Origin: Arachnopeziza araneosa
Lineage: Eukaryota > Ascomycota > Leotiomycetes > Helotiales > Arachnopezizaceae
DNA: 64,000 bases
Direction of reading: 5' to 3'
Assembly (NCBI GenBank): GCA_003988855.1
Contig: QYAI01000031.1
Span: 63,571 to 127,570, forward strand
The position numbers were made by a program, and so were the translations under genes. How positions within the stretch are numbered: the first letter of the stretch is position 1; every line of letters begins with the position of its first letter. The notes under the pieces are model-generated. The model was not told where the DNA came from. It searched no databases and worked only from the letters and a program-made list of their open reading frames with translations. Shown piece after piece: positions 35,553 through 45,482 of the stretch.

Positions 35553-36953
35553 TTATGCAAGCAATTCTAAGAGTTCCTCCAGCGAGGTATGCTCTTCAAT
35601 TCGCGCGACAAAATCTCTTATTTTCCGAGTGCGCTCAGCTCCATATACTGGATCAGCCAAAGAAATGAACTTCTCTTCCACCTTTTCTGCCGTCAGAGGA
35701 TTAGCCGGCTCGCCAATAGGATGGAGAACTCCTTCACTTGTTGTGGTCCCATCACTCCAAAGAACCGAGCATCGGGTTTCGAGCCCTTTCATTTTCAGGT
35801 CAACGTCAATCGATATACGCTCTGAAAGCTTGTAGAGATCGTCGTCAGACAAGTGATCATAAATTGCCCAACCGCATGGTCCGTACAGCCACGTGCCAGC
35901 AAATTGATAGTAACAGCTGAATTGAGCATCGACGATATTCTTTGGATGGATCTTGTTATGATCTGGTCTACCTACCAGCTCAAACTCTGTTGGACCGAGC
36001 GTAATCGTTACTTTTTCAATGGTGCGCCCAGCATTGTCCTGCGCACGCATCTGGAGAGCGATATCTATGGACCCATGAGTTACTCGACATCCAGGGTACG
36101 GTTTTATCGCCGTGCCAGATAATACCCATTCACTGCCCAAACCATCTATCAGAAACTCTATAGAAGAGTTGCTACTGTAACCGTGCAGAAGACCGTTACG
36201 GCCTTCAATGGGTTCAGCAGCAGCCAATACGCCAGCTTCCGCAAATGCCAAAGCCTGCAAGGCGTCGTGAGCCGCAAAACCAGGGTGCAAGCGCTTGTTC
36301 CAGGCACCGTTTTCAAAATACTGCATCGACCCTGCTGCCTTGGAACCTGCGATTCCATATGCAGACGCGATTATCTCTGGGCTCAACCTCCTGAGGTGGC
36401 CAATGGTGGCGATGGCGCCGAAGATGCCAGCTACACTCGTGTTGTGAAAGCCGCGCTTGTAGCTTCCTGTTCCAAGGGCACGGCCGATACGGCAAGACGT
36501 TTCGTAGCCCACTGCAATGCCAGCTATGAATTGCGGTCCACTACTGTGTGATGCTTCCGTAAGTGCGGCGGATATGGCAGTAACACCGGGATGTAATGCG
36601 CCAGCCGCGTAAGTGTCGTCGAAATCTAGAGAGTGAGCGAAAGCACCATTGAGGAGTGCTGCGTACGGCGCTTGAAAGGTACGTCCTTTAGTTAGCACCG
36701 TTGAGGAGCCATTGATGTTGCCATTCAGAGTCTCGACAGCCTGAGAAAATTTGGTTGCTGATTCTGTATGCATAGCACCGTATGCTGCGACACCGATGTA
36801 ATCCAAGAGAAGCTGCTTGAGATGTTGTCTTAACTCTTGTGAGATGGAATCGTAGGTGCTGTTCGCCGCAAATTCTGATAGGAAGTCTGTGATACCAGCA
36901 TCTTTGGTACCTTTATCAGATGAGCTTACTCCATTGCTTGGAATAGGTGCCAT
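35553..36953 (-). CDS. MmgE/PrpD family dehydratase or decarboxylase
   Basis: A single-exon 466-residue member of the MmgE/PrpD family, which includes 2-methylcitrate dehydratase (PrpD), cis-aconitate decarboxylase and iminodisuccinate epimerase. The family blocks are present: LLLDYIGVAAYG, AHSLDFDDTYAAGALHPG with the active-site Asp/His residues, GYETSCRIGRALG, GFHNTSVAGIFGA, AYGIAGSKAAG, KRLHPGFAAHDALQA, IKPYPGCRVTHGSID, and the small lid domain at the C-terminus. No organelle targeting signal is evident. It is divergent from the PrpF-like gene with 494 bases between start codons. Together they mimic the bacterial prpD/prpF association. Whether it dehydrates an alkyl-citrate or decarboxylates an aconitate-like acid cannot be decided from sequence. 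Confidence 0.9.
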   Translation of the reverse strand: MAPIPSNGVSSSDKGTKDAGITDFLSEFAANSTYDSISQELRQHLKQLLLDYIGVAAYGAMHTESATKFSQAVETLNGNINGSSTVLTKGRTFQAPYAALLNGAFAHSLDFDDTYAAGALHPGVTAISAALTEASHSSGPQFIAGIAVGYETSCRIGRALGTGSYKRGFHNTSVAGIFGAIATIGHLRRLSPEIIASAYGIAGSKAAGSMQYFENGAWNKRLHPGFAAHDALQALAFAEAGVLAAAEPIEGRNGLLHGYSSNSSIEFLIDGLGSEWVLSGTAIKPYPGCRVTHGSIDIALQMRAQDNAGRTIEKVTITLGPTEFELVGRPDHNKIHPKNIVDAQFSCYYQFAGTWLYGPCGWAIYDHLSDDDLYKLSERISIDVDLKMKGLETRCSVLWSDGTTTSEGVLHPIGEPANPLTAEKVEEKFISLADPVYGAERTRKIRDFVARIEEHTSLEELLELLA

Positions 36954-37447
36954 CCTGAGAAACTATATTAAAATGAGTGATCCCGAGATTTTCTGGGATT
37001 GGAAACTGTAACTCCTGGAATAAGAGAATCGGTCGTACCAGAAGCCGAAATTTTGTACATCATCCCATAACGCATAAATAGTATAAATTTTGGACTATAT
37101 TTTATCTTATCCGTAATTGGATGCAACAAAACTAAGAGCAAACATAGGGTACGATCAAAAAGCCGTTTTTGGTTCCCCGAGAGCGGCAAGCTACATCCTG
37201 GAAGGGAAGACGTGCGGCCCGAATTCGCTGAGCTGCTACGGAGATCTTCGAGCTGGCTCAAAGTAGGTTATCAACACCGAACCTCTTGTCAGTGCGGGGA
37301 ACCGAGGAAACAGTGCAAGTAATTGACAAGAGAGAAAAGGATGGAGTTTGAGAAACCAACGCCTTAAAATCGTTGCTGCTAATTCTTCCGCTTTAAGGTA
37401 GTACAAGAACTTCCAAACCTCGTACAGTTACACAGCATTGCATCAGA
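36954..37447. promoter_or_regulatory. Bidirectional promoter, PrpD-like and PrpF-like genes
   Basis: 494 bases between divergent ATGs, with several CCG and CGG words between 37160 and 37310. It contains CTGCTACGG at 37233-37241, an 8/9 match to the nonamer in two other cluster promoters. Confidence 0.5.
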
Positions 37448-38792
37448 ATGTCTTACGGACAAACTCCCATCTCTTGCGCCTACATCCGCGGTGGCTCTAG
37501 CAAGGCTATGTTTTTCAAAAGCACAGATCTTCCGCGGCCAGGCGTTTTACGGAACACAGTCTTGAAGCGCGTCAATGGCACTCCCGATCCAATTCAAATA
37601 GACGGAATGGGCGGTTCACGTATAATAACCTCCAAGATAGCAATCATCAGCACGTCAAAGCGTAATGACGCAGATGTTGACTATGAATTCTGCCAAGTTG
37701 GTATCGAGACAGATACGATTGAAAACGGTGGAAATTGTGGAAATATAAGTGGTTGGTACTCTCAGCGTTATAACCGGAAAACATAGCATGGTAACAAATC
37801 TTACTAACTGCGATCTTAGCGGCTGTTGGTCCTTTCGCAATCGATGAAGGCCTCATCAACACACCCTTCCGCAAAGGCACCAGCACAGATGAGAAATTGA
37901 CATCGCGAGAAGTCAAAATCTTCAACACGGGCTCGCAAAAAGTGCTCGTCGCCCATGTTCCTATCGACCCCCAGACAGGAAAATCCATTTTTGAGGGTGA
38001 TTTTTCGATCGCCGCTGTTCCGGGTACAGGGGCCCCAATTTTGATGGACTATCGAGATGTGAGTTCCCTGATGACCATCTTTACAAGATGAAACGCTGAA
38101 ATGTTTAGACAATAGGAGCAACACTGAATAGAGGCCTGCTTCCAACTGGTAATACCATTGATAACCTCCAGATTGAAGACAAGACTGTCAGCGTATCTGT
38201 TTGCGATGTTGGCAATATCTGCGTCTTTGTAAACGCAAAGGATGTAGGTCTTACAGGGACCGAAGCTGCGACACTTATCACCAAAAACGATGTTGTCATT
38301 GCACGCTGCAAAGAGCTTCGAGGCAAGACGGCGCAACTCCTAGGCATGTGCAAAGACTGGCAGCTGGCAGACGAACAGTCAAGAGGTCTGCCTATGGTGG
38401 TCTTGATAAGCGCCCCTCCTGCAGGTGATGAGGCGGATGTGACATCTCGGCTCCTTCTGAATAACCAATGCCATGATAGCATGGCCGGTACTGGTGCGAT
38501 CTGCACAGCTGCTTGCAACAGCATCGATGGAACTGTGGTGGCACTTGCGAGGAAGGGAATGGCGCTGAAGCATAATCTCTTCAGGATTGCGCATCCATTA
38601 GGCACGATGCCGGTGATGGTGGCTCTGGAGGGTAAGGATGTTCAAATTGGGGGGGACAGAGTGACAGTGGCGGACTCAAGAATGACGAAGTTTAAGGTCT
38701 TGGCTTTTGTGAGAACTGCAAGGAGGATTATGGATGGAAACGTTTATCTCCCAACGAGAATATGGAATGGATGTGATGAGCTCGAGGTCTAG
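37448..38792 (+). CDS. PrpF-family isomerase (methylaconitate/methylitaconate type)
   Basis: A 408-residue member of the PrpF/DUF453 family with a diaminopimelate-epimerase-like fold. Exons are 37448-37751, 37820-38058 and 38109-38792. The start reads MSYGQTPISCAYIRGGSSKAMFF, the family signature. Then come DGMGGSRIITSKIAI, and GGNCGNIS with Cys97 as the first catalytic residue. GPFAIDEGL follows, and AGTGAICTA supplies the second half of the active site. PrpF isomerises 2-methyl-trans-aconitate to the cis form for AcnD. A relative, methylitaconate delta-isomerase, moves the double bond of methylitaconate. Either reaction fits the aconitase-like and lyase genes nearby. PrpF proteins without a known methylcitrate role are common in fungi, so the exact substrate is open. 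Confidence 0.9.
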
Positions 38793-39518
38793 GTTTGAAT
38801 GTAGTATCGGGAAAGATTTACAAGATTAACACAGTATTTTTTACACTTTCTGGACAAATCCTCGCCTTTATTCTTGGTAAATATCTGTAATCTGTAATCA
38901 GCCTCCTCTAGCTATTCCATATCTAAGTAACATTTGCTGGCGTTATCATGCAGCCACTATTCGATCACAGGTCTATCATAAAATCAAGTGGTTGGTAAAA
39001 CAATAAGGTGGCTTAATACGTGTACTAAAAACTGAAAACGGAGGACAAAAGAATCTCTCTGCTAGCAAGCGTTTTGCTGAACTATTGAAGTATGTTGAAA
39101 TTACATCCACGTGATCCGTTTTGATCTAAGAAGTGCGTGCTTCAGGACTGGGTTCGGTTGATGTGATCTTGAAAGTTCTGGAAATGTCGCTTCGGGCTCA
39201 AAACGACACACTAGGAATAAAATCCGAGGTGTGGGGAAAGATATGCGGGGAAAGTATTTTTTAGTCTTGACGTCTCTCGAAATGCCCCTTGCGGCCCGAT
39301 ACCGCACAAACAAAACTTGTGTTTCCCGGAAGGTTGGAATTTCCGCTACGGCCCAGCCCCACTCAGTTGCGTTGAGATTTTCGATGCTTTCGCTATGCCT
39401 CTTTTAAACAAGTCACAATCTGTTCAACAATATAAACCATGATTTTTTCGCTAGGACAAAGATCAGGCTTCTATACCTTTGTACAAATATCTCATTTATA
39501 CTATAGAACAACAAAAAA
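38793..39518. promoter_or_regulatory. Intergenic region with aldolase promoter
   Basis: 726 bases. The left part should hold the PrpF-like 3' UTR. The right part holds the aldolase promoter with an inverted CGGAA..TTCCG pair at 39327-39345 and the CCGCTACGG word at 39343-39351, about 170 bases before the ATG. I see no additional gene. Confidence 0.5.
39327..39351 (+). promoter_or_regulatory. Composite CGGAA..TTCCGCTACGG site
   Basis: CGGAA and TTCCG are inverted with 9 bases between them (CGG-N13-CCG). The right half overlaps CCGCTACGG. GAATTTCCGC here resembles, in reverse, the GCGGAAATT half of the palindrome at 47371-47387 before the MFS exporter gene. Candidate Zn2Cys6 site, inference only. 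Confidence 0.35.
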
Positions 39519-40590
39519 ATGGCTCCATCAGCGACTCCAGTTCAAGTTCAAGAGATCCCAGTATTATCTAGAAAGCGCTCAGCAGATCCATTATTGGCTG
39601 CAAAAGTTGTCAGCGACATTTCAGGGAGACCTGGATTCCGCTATGGAGGCATTCCCGCTCCACCAGGACAAACTATTCCTCTTAACCAAGTTCGCATACC
39701 CAGGTATAAGTCGCTCGAAGATGAACGGGAATTCAGAAAACTCCACCATGCAGCTGCTCTTCGATGGTTGTCATCAAAAGGATACAACAATGAAGGGGCT
39801 GGTGGGCATATGTCAGTCCGTGATCCAATTTTGACGGATCACTTCTGGTTCAACCCCCACGGAAAAAGTTTTGCATATATCAAGCCAGAAGATTTATGTC
39901 TAGTAAACCCGAAAGGTGTAGTTGTTGGAGGCAACATGCACGCTATCAATCCTGCTGGGTTTATTATTCATTCCCACGTCCATGAGGCCCGTCCCGATGT
40001 TATTGCTGCGGTTCATTGTCACTCGGTTCCAAGTAAGGCGTTTGCGTCTCTCGGAAAGAAGCTGGCCATGATTAATCAAGATGCTTGCCGGTGAGAAGCA
40101 CATAGTCTCTATGATGAACAAGATTTCATGTAGCTCCCTAACAACACAATAGCTTCTACAATTCGCACGGCCTGTATGATGGCTTTGGTGGAACGGCTCT
40201 CGACCCTCAAGAAGGCATCAACATTGCAAGCGCTCTTGGACAGCATAAAGCAGTCATTCTAAGAGGCCACGGTCTCCTCACTGTTTCCAAGACAGCCGAT
40301 GGAGCAGCTTTTCTGTTTGGAGCATTGGACAGGTGCTGTGAGGCTCAGCTCCTAGCCGATGCCGCTGGTAAAACAGTTGAAGTTGATACAACCGCAGCCG
40401 ATTTCACCAGAAAAGTGTATAATGACGAATTGGAATATGTTACATTTCAACCTGCGTTAGTATCACTAAAAATAAAGCTTATTATTGTAGCAGCTAACAT
40501 TCATTCAGGTTCGAAGATATGGTTCGTGCTTCTAATGGAGAATTGACCATGACGCCGCCAAACACGGGTCTTGATGAAGTCCCTTTATAG
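39519..40590 (+). CDS. Class II aldolase/adducin domain protein
   Basis: A 318-residue protein. Exons are 39519-40090, 40153-40455 and 40509-40590. The fold is the zinc-dependent class II aldolase/adducin N-terminal type. After 60 non-conserved residues come REFRKLHHAAALRWL, GAGGHMSVRDP, and IHSHVHEARPDVIAAVHCHS with the metal-ligand His166 and His168. FASLGKKLAMINQD follows, then ILRGHGLLTV with the third ligand His230. This is the fungal adducin-like subfamily often found in metabolic gene clusters, where it may act as a decarboxylase or aldolase on keto- or hydroxy-acids. All three His ligands are present. In this cluster it could cleave or decarboxylate a product of the hydratase, but this is inference. 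Confidence 0.88.
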
Positions 40591-41224
40591 GTCGAAGTTT
40601 ATTTAGTCTGGATCTTCATATATAGTTTGATAAATCTTGTGCTAAGCCCAATATGATATTTAGAGGAGTATGACTCGCTTTCTCTTACATCGTTATCCTC
40701 CAACTCCCTACCTGGAAGAGCTGTCACGTGATACGCGTGACAGCCGAATTTTGGTCCAGGCATATGTCAGATACCCTCCCCGTAAGACAGTGCCGCCTAG
40801 GTACATCTCCTCGTATGTAGCTTTTGGTACACGAACAAATACTTTCCTCGTTGCCTAACTATGTTTGAGGCACCTATATTACCCGTTGGTAAAGCGAGGT
40901 GAACCAACGGTATCTAAAACCCAACAATATTCTTTCCTGCCTAAATAAAAATATTTCACGTTCTTTGCTTACGCGTTACTTTCCTACTATGATGTACATT
41001 TATTCATTCATCTTTCTTCTTCGTCTTTTGGCTCGGCATCGACGGGACTCATAGCTATGGTTTCCATTCTAGTGTGTAGCCGAAAGGTCCAATTCGCCTG
41101 CATTGAGAACAATTGTTTAGGAAATCTCACTCTTTTAAATACATGTCTCACCTCATTTTTAATATTTTCGCTTTCTCGTTTTCGCCGCCAATGGTCTTAA
41201 TACAAAACATCTACCTACCAACCA
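40591..41224. other. Region between aldolase and ABC pseudogene
   Basis: 634 bases with no clear gene. A CACGTGATACGCGTGACA palindrome-like patch lies near 40725-40742. The original 5' end and promoter of the decayed ABC transporter may lie here, but I cannot identify its start. Confidence 0.4.
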
Positions 41225-44200
41225 GTGTCTGCGAGTGATGATGAAGTTCTGGTGACTTCAGCATCTGGGGAATATATTACTACAATTTCACCGCTCATTT
41301 CAATCTTTGAGCTATTCGGGCTCCTAGCCAACATCAGTATCAGTATTGTTCTTCTGCTTCGCGGCGAAGCGTTCAACAGTTGTTCGGTCACGTTTGCTTC
41401 CACGTTGTTCTGTCTACCTGTTATTGCTTCTGGCAGGGAGAAGCTACAATCCTAAACTTAGTCTATAGCCACATTCTATGTGCCTGTATTCTCTCCAATG
41501 GCTCTTTACAGCCTTGATTACACCCAGTATTTTTGTCGAACAATTCGAATCGTTCACACGTGCAGCGATTCTTACTCGTCTTGCTATCTTTACAGCACTT
41601 TGCATAGCTCACTGCATATCCCCAAGGGCGCCTACCGAGACATCCAATTGCCCCTCTCGGGTCTGGGAAGGGATGAGACGGCCAGTCTAATTTCTCGCTT
41701 GACTTTCTGGTGGATCAATGGCTTACTATGGAAGGCCTTTCGAAAGCCGATTAAGGTTTCGGATCTTTACCCACTCAATCGAAACCAGGCATCTAATTTG
41801 CTTACTTCGGCGTTCCGCACCACCACTGCTGCTGTACTCCCTTTCATTTGGAGAATATATTACTTCTTCAGGTAGGATATTCTCAAGCAGGGCGCATGGG
41901 CTATCATGATGAGCATCGCTGTATTCGTTCCGCCGATGCTTGTGAAGGTTATACTTCAATATTTGGAGTCACAGGATGGAATGACTCGCAGTACAGCGTG
42001 GTTGTGTGTTGGTGGGCTCTTGATTGCTGGGCTTGTGGCTGCTATTGTTGACTGCCAATGCAACTGGATCAGACACAACATCAGCGCCAAGCTGCGCACC
42101 GTTCTCATAAGTGAAATATATGCAAAGGTCCTTCGGAAGAGCATAGCGAAATCGGTACAGCCCAAAGTCCGAATCAATTCTCACAAGGAAGAGGAATCTG
42201 AAGGTCAAGCTAGTGATGGTAATATTCCCAACCCTATCTCGACTGATGCCGAAATTATCAGCGAAATAAGCGGAAGTCTATACCTAGCATGGGTGACATT
42301 CCCTTTGCAGACTATTATTGGTACATATTTGCTGTACCAAATCCTCGGTATAAGCGGTGTGATTGGTATACTCCTTATGATCGCACTGATACCTTTGAAT
42401 CTGCTGATCTCTAAGCACATGATGGTGGTGCAAGGGCAAGTGTTAGAAAGCACTGATGCACGGATCCAGGCAAGCAATGAGCTTCTTCACAATATTCGTA
42501 CGATAAAGTACTGCCCATGGGAATCCTCCTTCAGTGAAAGAGTTCTAGAGAGGCGCGGTTTGGAGATGAAGCGAATGCGATCTCGTTTCGTTTGGTGGTC
42601 CATATCGACGACACTTTTTCATCTGCTTCCATTCATTATGACAATCTTAACGTGCTTTCTATACGGTTGTCTTGGGCCACGAACTGGGTACCTCAATCGC
42701 GTTTCCCTCCCTGGTCATATTTGGACTCTTGCGGATACCTTTGAGCAGAATAGCAGAGGTGATCACCTTTCTTTTACGAGCCTTTGTCTCCATACAACGC
42801 ATCAGCAATTTTCTCCATGAAGAGGAGACTGAAAGCTACCTCGAGGCCTTCATAAGCGATAACTCATTTGTTGGATTTGACAATGCTACTTTAAGATGGC
42901 CAACTATTGGATCTATAAACCATCCAGAGGAGGAGAGTACGCCACGCTCAGAGATACCACCTGATCAACAATTTAGGCTGCAAAATCTTCGGATAGAATT
43001 TCAAAGAGGTGGACTCAATGTTGTTTGCGGTCAAAGCGGTTCCGGAAAATCTTCGCTTCTGCTTGCTCTTCTTGGGGAAATGGTTTTAATCAGAGGCTAT
43101 GTCTCCCTTCCTCGCAAACAGACAGGAGACGAATCAAATAGACCACAAGATCTCACATCCCGTCCATCAGGGATGACAGCATACTGCCCACAAGAGCCTT
43201 GGATCATGAATCGAAGCATACGTGCAAACATCTTGATCGGTCTACCATTTAACGACGACCGCTACGAAAAGGTGCTGCACGCTGTTGCGCTCCTTCAAGA
43301 TCTCGCTGCGCTCGACCAAGGGGATCAGACACTCGCTGGAGAAAATGGTGGCAGGCTCTCGGGAGGGCAGAAGCAACGAGTAGCTCTAGCACGAGCATTG
43401 TACAGTCACTCCGACTATGTTTTACTTGACGACTGCTTCAGTGCTATAGATTCTAGCACAGCGAACCACACTTTCTTCCATGCTATTAGAGGACCTCTGA
43501 TGCAAGGCCGGACCTGCATTCTTGCCACCCATAATACACAGTTAGCAACTCCTCATTGTCAACATGTCGTTATATTAGATGCTGGACAAGTGAAAGCTCA
43601 AGGGACTGGTGAACAACTTGTGCTCGAGGGTTACATTACTGCTGATATGGCGGAAAGCAAAGCAGACACATCCTCAGCGACTTCTTTGGAAGAAGACTCC
43701 AACAACCTCCCCAGGCTTTCTCTAGATAACGATCACAACTCTTTAAGATCAACATCTCTAGAGGCCGATGTGCCGGAGAGGGGTTTCCAGATGGAGATTC
43801 CCAAGTCTAGTTCTGACTATGAAGAAAACAAAGCAGAGGGAGCGGTGCCTTGGCCTATCATTCAGACCTATCTAGTAGCCATGAGTCCAGGATGGTACTG
43901 GGCCATAGCTCTGCTAGGGTTTGCCTGCCAGCAGTTTATTGCGCTTGGAACAGTTTGGTGGATAAAAAAGTGGGCGCTTCAATACGATCTGTTGCACAAA
44001 GAGCCTGTCTCGCATTCCACGCCCTCTACAGGCCTTGGAACTCGAAAGGAAAAGGTAGCAGCGTGGTACTACTTAACAGTCTACTTAATCATTGGCATCT
44101 CGTACGCGTTTATCACGTTCTCACGAGATCTCGTTGTGTTTTACGGCTCACTGAAAGCTTCATCCCAAATCTACAAGCGTCTGCTGAATTCGATACTTTA

Positions 44201-45338
44201 CGCTAAGCTACAATTCTTTGACCGGATACCGCTAGGCCAGATTACAAACCGACTTTCTCGGGACGTCGAGATTTTGGACCAGCACCTTGCTACCTTCGCA
44301 ATCAGTGCATTACAAATCGCTGCGTCCTTGGCAATGACGGGGGCGTTTGTCCTCTGGAATGTGGATACGATAGATCCAGGCACGGCAGGTCTGGTTTTGA
44401 CCTATGCCGCAACATTCACAGAGAACATCTTGTGGTTGGTGCTTATTTATGCCATCATCCAGCAAAATTTCAACTCGTTGGAGCGAATAGTGGAATATAC
44501 TGAAGTGGAGCAAGAATCCATGATCCCACCGAATACAGCTACTCAGAATCTACCATCCAACTGGCCAACCGAAGGACGTATTCGATTCCATGACTACTCT
44601 ACTCGATATGCACCAGAGCTAGAAGCAACGCTGAACGACATTAACTTGAGCGTTGAACCAGGACAGCGTGTTGCCATTGTTGGCCGCACAGGGGCGGGCA
44701 AGAGCACACTTACTCTAGCCCTGATCCGTGGGCTAGAAGCAAGCAGCGGTTGTATCGAGATTGACGGCATTGACATTGCGTCTCTAGCTCTGAAGCAACT
44801 CCGTCAGGCGGTGACTGTAGTGCCACAAGACCCAACGCACTTCGATGGCAATCTGCGTGACAATCTAGCACTGCTACACCAACACAGCGATGAGGAAATG
44901 ATCGAGGCACTGCGCACTGTTCATCTCTTAGGAGCCACCGATTCCAGCTCAGTCACGTATAGCGACCTAGATCGAGCCGCTGATACCCTGTCACGCGGCC
45001 AGCGCCAGCTTCTGTGTATCGCGCGTGGCCTTCTGCGGCGCTCTCGCGTGCTGGTGCTTGACGAGGCGACTGCATCTGTTGACCACGACACCGATGTGGC
45101 AATCCAGGCTGCGCTGCGCGCGAGTGTTGCTGCTGGGACAACTGTTATGACTATTGCGCATAGGCTGCTGACAATTGCTGGCTATGACCGGGTTGTGGTG
45201 CTTGATGCTGGACGCGTTGTTGAGCAGGGTTCTATTAAAGACCTTCTCTGTGATGGTGGAGATGGTGCCTGGTTCCGTAATATGTGTGAAGAGTCAGGAG
45301 ACATAGACGAGATAAGAAAGGCATCTTCTCTGTATTGA
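41225..45338 (+). pseudogene. Decayed ABCC (MRP-type) ABC transporter
   Basis: A full-size ABCC transporter sequence with several lesions. The first membrane region (41225-41690) is spread over two frames. A core TMD1 with LTFWWINGLLWKAF and then MLVKVILQYLE is interrupted by a TAG at 41873-41875. The only splice pair there would be 16 bases apart. At about 42671 the frame shifts by one base between TCFLYGCLG and HELGTSIAFPS. From 42672 to 45338 the frame is open. NBD1 has Walker A GQSGSGKSS and signature LSGGQKQRVALARAL. NBD2 has GRTGAGKST and LVLDEATAS. TMD2 jumps from ALQIAASLAM to TGAFVLWNVDTIDPG, where the family normally has roughly 110-120 residues more, so part of its helices is missing. 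These changes together argue that no working pump is made. Confidence 0.75.
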
Positions 45339-45482
45339 GAATTAAGAGAAAACCAGAAAATTAGTTAATTGACATAGATGAGGTATAAAGAGTTCAAGAC
45401 CTTGGGCAGCTTGAAGGCCATTTCAACCCCAAATAGAGTAACTTTCTAGACAAACGACTTGTCGTATATTAGAAGACCAAAT
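45339..45482. other. Short convergent spacer
   Basis: 144 bases between the ends of the ABC pseudogene and the MFS exporter gene, with an AT-rich 3' UTR-like composition and no other feature. Confidence 0.4.
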
